Shown piece after piece: positions 7,045-11,895 of a stretch of DNA of 13,782 nt. Source of the DNA: Pseudomonadota bacterium (lineage in GTDB: Bacteria; Pseudomonadota; Alphaproteobacteria; Acetobacterales; Acetobacteraceae); NCBI GenBank assembly GCA_021785335.1, contig JAJYFW010000006.1, positions 1-13,782 of the forward strand, given 5' to 3'. Every line of letters begins with the position of its first letter. Position 1 is the first letter of the stretch. A program made the position numbers and the translations under genes. The notes beneath the pieces are model-generated. The model ran no database searches and had not been told where the DNA came from. It saw only the letters and a list, made by a program, of their open reading frames with translations.

Positions 7045-8444
7045 GGTGCCTCTCCGTACATGCTGCGCCCCGCCCCGGCGTCGCGAGGACGGGATGTCTG
7101 GCGATGCGCCTTCGCGAGAAGGAAAGGCAGTGTCGCCAATCCCGAATAGGCAAACAGCACGATGGCGAGATCCGGAACCGACACTCCGAGCGCCGTCATC
7201 GGCGCGGCGGGAATGTTGACCTTTTCGCCGGAGAAGGCCGAGACGATGTCGGGGATCGCCTCGTGCAACGCCTTGCTGTGCTCGCCGAGCAGAACCGTCA
7301 GCATGCCGATGCCGAGAAGCTCGACGATTCCGCCGAGGTGATGAACTGTCGATGTGACCGTCGCGCGCTTCTCGGATTCGATAAGGTCCTGGAGATGGGC
7401 GTTTGCGACGGGGTCCCAAACATGGTCAGCAAAGTCGAGCGTAACGTAGAGGCCCACCACCACTGGCAGGGTTGGCAGAAAGAACAGGATGGAGACGAGC
7501 GCTGCTGGCACGATCAGAAAGACCGACAGGACCCAGGTTGCACCGATCCGCCGGAGGAGCAGCATGCCGGCCAGCGGCGCGGTGACGCCGACCAGGTTGT
7601 TGAGGATGCCGAGCGGCGCGAAGGCAGTGGCGTTCATTCCCTTGGTGATGAGCGACATGTCGAACGCGTCGTCGGCCGCCGCTTCCGGGAAGGAGGCGAT
7701 CAACATCGCGATGGCCAGCAGCAGCAAGGGCTTGCTTCTCAGAATGACCTTGAAGCCGGCAAGCAGGTCCTGCAGGGAAAGGCCGCTCGCGGTTCCGTCC
7801 GTATCCGGATTGGGCGCCGACCGTTGCTCCGGAATCGAGATGGCGATCGCTGCCCCCAGCAGGATGCCCACGGCGGTGATGATCCAGAGCAGGTTGAGAA
7901 CCGCCCGGTCGACCTCCACGGTGAGAAGCAACAGCAGGGCGAGCAAGCCCGCGCCCGCCGCACCGAGGGACTGGAACGAACTGATCCGCGCGAAATAGTT
8001 GTCCGCCATATCCCGCCGCCCGATGTGACGCAGGTTGTCGACGACCCAGGCGTCCTGGGCTCCGTATGTGAAAGCCTGGCCAAGCCCCCAGACGGCGAAG
8101 CACGATGACACCGCGACGAGCTGGATGCGGCCCTGTTCGGAGACGGCAAGTGGAACGACGGTGAGCGCGGCCGCACTCACCAGCATACCCAGAATGACCG
8201 AGAGCTTCCGTCCCCATCGATCGGCAAAGGCGCCGGTCGGGATGTTCATCACCAGCAACGTGCCGGATTGCAGCAGGAGTGGGAAAACGGCCCATTCCGG
8301 CCGCTCCATCACCATGAACAGGTAGGCGAACTGAAACGGCCAGCTGAGATTGAACAGCGCGGCGAGGCCTGAGGCCAGGTAAAAGCGCCCGAGCGCGTCG
8401 CGTTCCGGGCGGGTCGGCCAGAATCGCTTCAGGAGTCTGATCAT
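7041..8444 (-). CDS. MFS-family transporter
   Basis: This 467-residue inner-membrane protein has about 12 hydrophobic helices. The MFS loop 2-3 motif is intact at residues 71-80 (GAFADRWGRK). A polar stretch at about 200-225 (IPEQRSAPNPDTDG) is the usual cytoplasmic loop between the two six-helix halves. Acidic residues within helices of the second half (EAAADDAFD) suggest cation coupling. Length and features fit either a drug/metabolite exporter or a solute importer; the exporter role is inferred from its place at the head of a biosynthetic-looking operon. The ATG at 8444 lacks a convincing Shine-Dalgarno sequence. The gene is separated by 529 bases from the divergent rightward unit, and its stop overlaps the decarboxylase start. 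Confidence 0.88.
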   Translation of the reverse strand: MIRLLKRFWPTRPERDALGRFYLASGLAALFNLSWPFQFAYLFMVMERPEWAVFPLLLQSGTLLVMNIPTGAFADRWGRKLSVILGMLVSAAALTVVPLAVSEQGRIQLVAVSSCFAVWGLGQAFTYGAQDAWVVDNLRHIGRRDMADNYFARISSFQSLGAAGAGLLALLLLLTVEVDRAVLNLLWIITAVGILLGAAIAISIPEQRSAPNPDTDGTASGLSLQDLLAGFKVILRSKPLLLLAIAMLIASFPEAAADDAFDMSLITKGMNATAFAPLGILNNLVGVTAPLAGMLLLRRIGATWVLSVFLIVPAALVSILFFLPTLPVVVGLYVTLDFADHVWDPVANAHLQDLIESEKRATVTSTVHHLGGIVELLGIGMLTVLLGEHSKALHEAIPDIVSAFSGEKVNIPAAPMTALGVSVPDLAIVLFAYSGLATLPFLLAKAHRQTSRPRDAGAGRSMYGEAP

Positions 8445-8584
8445 CCGCCGGTCGCCGGGGTCGTGCGCGGCGGAGTTGGCCCCGTTTCACGTGTTGCGCT
8501 CCATGGCATCACGCCCCAGCCACCTTCCGCGAACAGGCATCAGCAAGCCTGGTTTCCAGATAATCGCTGCGGGAGTACGGGACA

Positions 8585-8598
8585 TTGATCCATATCAA
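8585..8598. promoter_or_regulatory. Perfect FNR/FixK-type binding site
   Basis: TTGATCCATATCAA is an exact TTGAT-N4-ATCAA, the consensus for FNR, Anr and FixK proteins, which act under low oxygen. Its centre is 147 bases upstream of the MFS ATG and 383 bases upstream of the PqqD-like GTG. A minus-strand GATTAT about 26-31 bases downstream of the centre sits near where a -10 would be for an activator bound around -40, so the leftward unit is the likelier target. The match is seen; the regulation is inferred. Confidence 0.65.
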
Positions 8599-8778
8599 GA
8601 TTCCGTTGCCCGGAACTTGCTGATTGCGTGGGAGAACGATGCGCGCCGGTTGATCCTGCCGGTCCCGTCCCGGCGCCGCTCGGACCGGCGGTTCGGAAAG
8701 CCAGGTCTCTGGCCGGACCGAGTGGGCAGCGACGAGCAGCAGGCCCGCGGGCGCGTGTTCGACGACCGACGCCGCGAG

Positions 8779-8832
8779 CACGGAAGGCCTGTGGAAAGAC
8801 CACGGAAGGCCTGTGGAAAGACCTGTGGAATA
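8779..8832. repeat. Two exact 22-base tandem repeats plus partial third copy
   Basis: The unit starting CACGGAAGGCCTGTGGAAAG occupies 8779-8800 and again 8801-8822 without a mismatch. A third CCTGTGGAA core follows at 8822-8830. The core therefore recurs at 22- and 12-base spacing, roughly two and one helical turns. This could be a set of protein-binding sites upstream of the rightward unit, or a recent slippage duplication. Confidence 0.85.
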
Positions 8833-8926
8833 CAGGAAAACTAGACCAACCTGTTGCGTTGGATTCACCACTCGCGCTGCATCGAAAATCCGCACGCAGC
8901 GCGTTGATGATATAGGTCAATGATCC

Positions 8927-8960
8927 TTTGCCTGTTTTGTGGCAAATGATTTCGGCCGAA
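8927..8960 (+). promoter_or_regulatory. Paired inverted repeats in the leader of the PqqD-like gene
   Basis: TTTGCC-N8-GGCAAA (8927-8946) is an exact inverted repeat that can form a 6-bp hairpin. Four bases on comes the 10-base palindrome TTCGGCCGAA (8951-8960), immediately followed by the ribosome-binding site AGGAGAG. A TATAGG at 8911-8916 could be the -10 of a promoter, but no good -35 was found. The arrangement suggests control at the promoter or ribosome-binding site. Confidence 0.4.
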
Positions 8961-8973
8961 AGGAGAGACCGCG

Positions 8974-9279
8974 GTGGGCAGAACCGATGGATCGAAGTTG
9001 CGGGCCCTGGGCGACGCCGCGGGAGGCAGCAACAAGGCATCGGCGCTGCGCTTCTACGGCGATCGGTTTGTGTTCGACACGGAATCCGGCCGGTTCTACC
9101 GGGTCACCCCGACCGCGAGTTTCATGTTGCGGGCGCTCGAGCGCGGCGTTGGTCCGGACAGGCTCGCGGACCTTCTTGAATCCGAATACCACATCGACCG
9201 GGCCACCGCGGCGCGGGATGCAAGCAGGTTCGTAAAAGATATGCAACGGATCGAGCCGTTCAACGAGCTGGCAGCCTAG
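8974..9279 (+). CDS. PqqD-family small protein
   Basis: This 101-residue protein fits the PqqD fold, a winged-helix-like domain that binds leader peptides (RiPP recognition element) and, in PQQ synthesis, hands the PqqA peptide to the radical SAM enzyme PqqE. The match runs from about residue 25: RFVFDTESGRFYRVTPTASF (beta hairpin with the aromatic/Thr pattern), MLRALERGVGPDRLADLL (helix), then YHIDRATAARDASRFVKDM. The first ~22 residues are polar and Gly-rich. The GTG start is supported by AGGAGAG about 7 bases upstream. It is the first gene of the rightward unit, 19 bases before the ATP-grasp ligase. No PqqA-like peptide, PqqE, HprK-like kinase or other usual partner is in the window, so a role in PQQ synthesis is unlikely. 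It may be a carrier or substrate-docking subunit for the ligase. Confidence 0.72.
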   Translation: MGRTDGSKLRALGDAAGGSNKASALRFYGDRFVFDTESGRFYRVTPTASFMLRALERGVGPDRLADLLESEYHIDRATAARDASRFVKDMQRIEPFNELAA

Positions 9280-9298
9280 AGAGCCCCGGGTATTTCCC

Positions 9299-10384
9299 AT
9301 GACGACGGTCGCGCTCACCGGCATGCACCGAGGCGAGAACCCCCAGCCGGGCGCCGCGGTCGGCGTGAGCCTGCGTCGCCAGCACCCTGATCTGCGCATC
9401 GTCGGACTCTGCTACGACCCGCTGGAGAGCGCACTGTTCAGCCGCGACGCCAGCCGGCCCGATGCGGCCTTTCTCCTTCCCTATCCGGGTGCCGGTCCCG
9501 ATGCGTTGCTTGAACGCCTGGACGAGATCCTGAAATACGAGCGGATCGACTGCCTGATCCCCTGCCTCGACTCCGAGTTGGACAACCTGATCGTCCTCGC
9601 GCCGGAACTCGCCAAACGATCGATCGCCTGCCTTCTGCCGAGCAAGGAATCGCTTGACGCGCGCAACAAGGTGAACCTGCCGGAATTCTGCCGTGGGCTC
9701 GGCATCCAGACGCCGCGCACGTTTTGCGCCAGCGACGCGGAGACACTCGCGGTACAGGCCGAGGCGCTGGGTTATCCGGTGTATGTGAAGGGACGCCTTT
9801 ACGCGGCGCACCGGGCGCGTTCACGGCCGGAGCTCGTGGAAGCCTACACCCATATCGCGGCGGATTGGGGCGGCCCGGTCCTGGTTCAGGAGCCGCTCTA
9901 TGGCGAGGAATACGACGTCGTCGGGCTTGGCGATGGGCAGGGCCGGATCGTTGGGTCCTGCAGCATTCGCAAGCTGCTGCGGACGTCCGCCGGGAAGGGC
10001 TTCGCTGGGGTCGTGGTCGCCGACCCGAAGCTCGACGCGCTGGCGCAGCGCGTCATCGCCCGCCTGCGCTGGAACGGGCCGTTCGAACTGGAGTTCGTCA
10101 AATCTCCGGGCCACCCGCATGCCCTGTTCGAAATGAACCCGCGCTTTCCCGCGTGGGTCGATTTTCCCTCGCAGATCTCGTGCAACCTGCCCGCCCGGCT
10201 TTTGCGCAGCCTGCTCGGCGCGGGGCCCGTGCCGCTCGCGGTCTGCGCGCCGGGCCGGATGTTCATTCGTCACAGCACCGACCTGGTCGCCGATATCGCG
10301 GAGGTGGCGGAACTCGTCACCACCGGCGCGCGCGGCGTCAAGACGGCCCCCGCAGCGACCAGCGTCGCGCGGACCGGGGACTGA
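9299..10384 (+). CDS. ATP-grasp family ligase (carboxylate-amine ligase-like)
   Basis: This 361-residue enzyme has the carbamoyl-phosphate-synthetase/PylC-like ATP-grasp layout: a Rossmann-like pre-ATP-grasp domain (about 1-115, with CLIPCLDSELDNL), then the ATP-binding domain. Visible residues are Lys164 in VYVKGR, QEPLYGEEYDVVGLGDG (197-213), the loop around RTSAGKGFAG (228-237), Glu265 in FELEFV, and Glu278/Asn280 in FEMNPRFPAW, the expected Mg-ATP ligands. Such enzymes activate a carboxylate as acyl phosphate and join it to an amine or thiol; the substrates cannot be read here. The ATG at 9299 has no clear Shine-Dalgarno sequence but begins the family-typical VALTG strand; expression may depend on coupling to the PqqD-like gene 19 bases upstream. 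It is followed after 26 bases by the decarboxylase gene. Confidence 0.85.
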   Translation: MTTVALTGMHRGENPQPGAAVGVSLRRQHPDLRIVGLCYDPLESALFSRDASRPDAAFLLPYPGAGPDALLERLDEILKYERIDCLIPCLDSELDNLIVLAPELAKRSIACLLPSKESLDARNKVNLPEFCRGLGIQTPRTFCASDAETLAVQAEALGYPVYVKGRLYAAHRARSRPELVEAYTHIAADWGGPVLVQEPLYGEEYDVVGLGDGQGRIVGSCSIRKLLRTSAGKGFAGVVVADPKLDALAQRVIARLRWNGPFELEFVKSPGHPHALFEMNPRFPAWVDFPSQISCNLPARLLRSLLGAGPVPLAVCAPGRMFIRHSTDLVADIAEVAELVTTGARGVKTAPAATSVARTGD

Positions 10385-10410
10385 CAGGCGGGGAATGAGG
10401 GGATCGAGCG

Positions 10411-11841
10411 ATGAACTTCGGATACACGCAACCGGCGATCAGCGAGGAACTCGGCAGCTCGGGCTCGCGGGCGGCGGCGGAGCGCAATGTCTATGCGTTT
10501 GGCTCACGCGGGCGCTCCCTCGGCGAGATCGACGGGGTCTCCGTCCCGGCGCTGCTGGCGGAGTTCGGTTCGCTCCTCTTCGTTTTTTCCGAACGAACCC
10601 TGCGCGGCCACGCGCGCCGGGCCCATGAGGCGTTCGAGAGCCGCTACCCGCGCACCAGCTTTGCCTGGTCCTTCAAGACCAATTACCTGGACGCGATCTG
10701 CCAGGCGTTCCGGCAGGAGGGTTGGATCGCCGAGGTCGTTTCGGATTTCGAATACGAGAAGGCGCGCCGGCTCGGCTTTGCCGGCGACGAGATCGTCTTC
10801 AACGGCCCCTACAAGCCTCGCCCGATCCTGGAACGCGCGGTTGCCGAGGGGGCGCTGGTCCAGATCGACAACTGGGATGAGCTGGCGCTGGTCGAGGAAC
10901 TCGTTTCGGGTTCGGAGAAGCCCGTGTCGGTCGGGCTGCGCGTCTGGCTCGATGCGGGCGTGCAGCCGATATGGTCCAAGTTCGGCTTCGCGCTAGCGAA
11001 CCAGGACGCGGGGCGCGCGGCCGCACGGGTGGTCGCCAACCCGAGGCTTCGGCTGCACACGCTGCACACGCATATCGGCACATACATCCTGGCACCCCAG
11101 GCTTATGGTACCGCGGCGCGCAAGCTGCTGGGGCTGCGCCAGGACATCAGCGACACGCTTGGTCACGTGGTGCCCTGTCTCAACCTCGGTGGCGGCTTTC
11201 CGTCCAACAGCCTGCTGCACGGGATGGCGGGGCCGGCGGAGGCGCAGGTTCCGCCGATCGAGGCCTACGCCGCGGCGATCGCGGATGTGCTGGCCGGCCT
11301 GCCTGCCGCGCAGCAGCCGCTGCTGCGGCTCGAGACCGGCCGCCACCTGATCGACGAGGCAGGCTACCTCCTCACCAGGGTCGTGGCTGTGAAGGGCCCG
11401 CTGGCCCACGCCGGTGCGACCGCTGATCTGGTCGCGCGCGCAAACAAGGAGCGCGCGATCCTGGGCGACGAGCCGGAGGCAAGCTACATCCTGGATGCCG
11501 GGATCAACCTTCTCTACACCGCGGCCTGGTACCGGTATTCGGTCATGCCGGCCCGCGCGTCGGCGGCGCCGGCGGTACCGTCGCGGCTTTACGGGTCGTT
11601 GTGCATGGCGATCGATGTCATCCGCGACCGCGTGGCGCTGCCGCCGATGGAAGTGGGCGACGCCCTGAGCCTCCATCCGGTGGGGGCCTATAACGTCGTT
11701 CAGTCCATGCAGTTCATCCAGTATCGCCCGGCCGTGGTGCTGATCGATCCGGACGGGACGCCGCGGCTGATCCGCGCTCGCGAGCAACTCGAGGACATCG
11801 AGCGTGCCGAGCATCTGCCCGCCCATCTTTCCCCCGCCTAA
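10411..11841 (+). CDS. Fold-III PLP decarboxylase, diaminopimelate decarboxylase (LysA)-like
   Basis: This 476-residue enzyme belongs to the LysA/ornithine decarboxylase fold-III group. Lys89 in WSFKTNY is the expected PLP lysine; LHTHIG (218-223) carries the conserved HxHIG-type element; NLGGGFP (258-264) binds the PLP phosphate; ETGRHLI (308-314) follows. Near the C-terminus, YGSLCMAID (Cys398, Asp402) and VGAYNV (424-429) match the dimer-interface catalytic Cys and Tyr segments. It is longer than a typical ~420-residue LysA, with a polar ~45-residue N-terminal extension and an extended C-terminus. GAGGGG lies 8 bases before the ATG. Position after an ATP-grasp gene makes a special-metabolism role, as with PvsE of vibrioferrin synthesis, more likely than lysine synthesis; that is inference. 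The substrate could be a diamino acid or an N-linked conjugate. Confidence 0.87.
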   Translation: MNFGYTQPAISEELGSSGSRAAAERNVYAFGSRGRSLGEIDGVSVPALLAEFGSLLFVFSERTLRGHARRAHEAFESRYPRTSFAWSFKTNYLDAICQAFRQEGWIAEVVSDFEYEKARRLGFAGDEIVFNGPYKPRPILERAVAEGALVQIDNWDELALVEELVSGSEKPVSVGLRVWLDAGVQPIWSKFGFALANQDAGRAAARVVANPRLRLHTLHTHIGTYILAPQAYGTAARKLLGLRQDISDTLGHVVPCLNLGGGFPSNSLLHGMAGPAEAQVPPIEAYAAAIADVLAGLPAAQQPLLRLETGRHLIDEAGYLLTRVVAVKGPLAHAGATADLVARANKERAILGDEPEASYILDAGINLLYTAAWYRYSVMPARASAAPAVPSRLYGSLCMAIDVIRDRVALPPMEVGDALSLHPVGAYNVVQSMQFIQYRPAVVLIDPDGTPRLIRAREQLEDIERAEHLPAHLSPA

Positions 11842-11854
11842 GCCAGCCAGGCCG

Positions 11855-11895
11855 GCGAGCCCGCGCCGCGGGGACCCGCCCGTGGGCGGGCTCGC
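11855..11895 (+). promoter_or_regulatory. GC-rich nested hairpin spanning the probable start of the UT-M23 gene
   Basis: GCGAGCCCGC (11855-11864) pairs exactly with GCGGGCTCGC (11886-11895). Inside it CCCGCC pairs with GGCGGG around a 4-base loop that contains the proposed GTG start (11882). No T run follows. It may act as a weak terminator after the decarboxylase gene or reduce translation of the fusion gene. Confidence 0.45.

Larger units (their letters stand above)
8445..8973. other. Divergent control region, no convincing gene
   Basis: These 529 bases separate the leftward MFS unit from the rightward PqqD-like unit. Open frames exist on both strands (for example 8628-8915 plus, 8509-8895 minus), but they are Arg/Pro-rich or low-complexity, lack family motifs, and overlap one another. 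The right-hand part (about 8820-8960) is noticeably more AT-rich than its surroundings. The region holds an FNR/FixK-type box, a 22-base tandem repeat and two palindromes near the PqqD-like start. On the minus strand GATTAT (8565-8560) could serve as a -10 for the MFS transcript. Confidence 0.6.

Noticed and set aside
5827..7149. 440-codon plus-strand frame opposite the NspC-like gene
   Set aside because: No recognisable motifs, Arg/Glu-rich composition, and the minus strand carries an unmistakable PLP decarboxylase.
8509..8895. Possible 128-residue minus-strand gene in the divergent control region
   Set aside because: No ribosome-binding site or family motif, overlaps other weak frames, and crosses the tandem repeats and the FNR box. 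A remnant gene cannot be excluded.
8904..8920. TTGAT...GTCAA as a second FNR site
   Set aside because: The half-sites are spaced 7 bases apart instead of 4, and one arm has a mismatch, so it does not meet the FNR consensus.
8974..9279. PQQ biosynthesis locus
   Set aside because: Only a PqqD-like fold is present. There is no pqqA, B, C or E nearby, and the neighbours are unrelated to PQQ.
7041..11841. NRPS-independent siderophore cluster of the vibrioferrin type
   Set aside because: ATP-grasp, LysA-like decarboxylase and MFS exporter resemble part of that gene set, but no IucA/IucC-type synthetase and no ferric-siderophore receptor are visible. It stays possible only if such genes lie right of the window.
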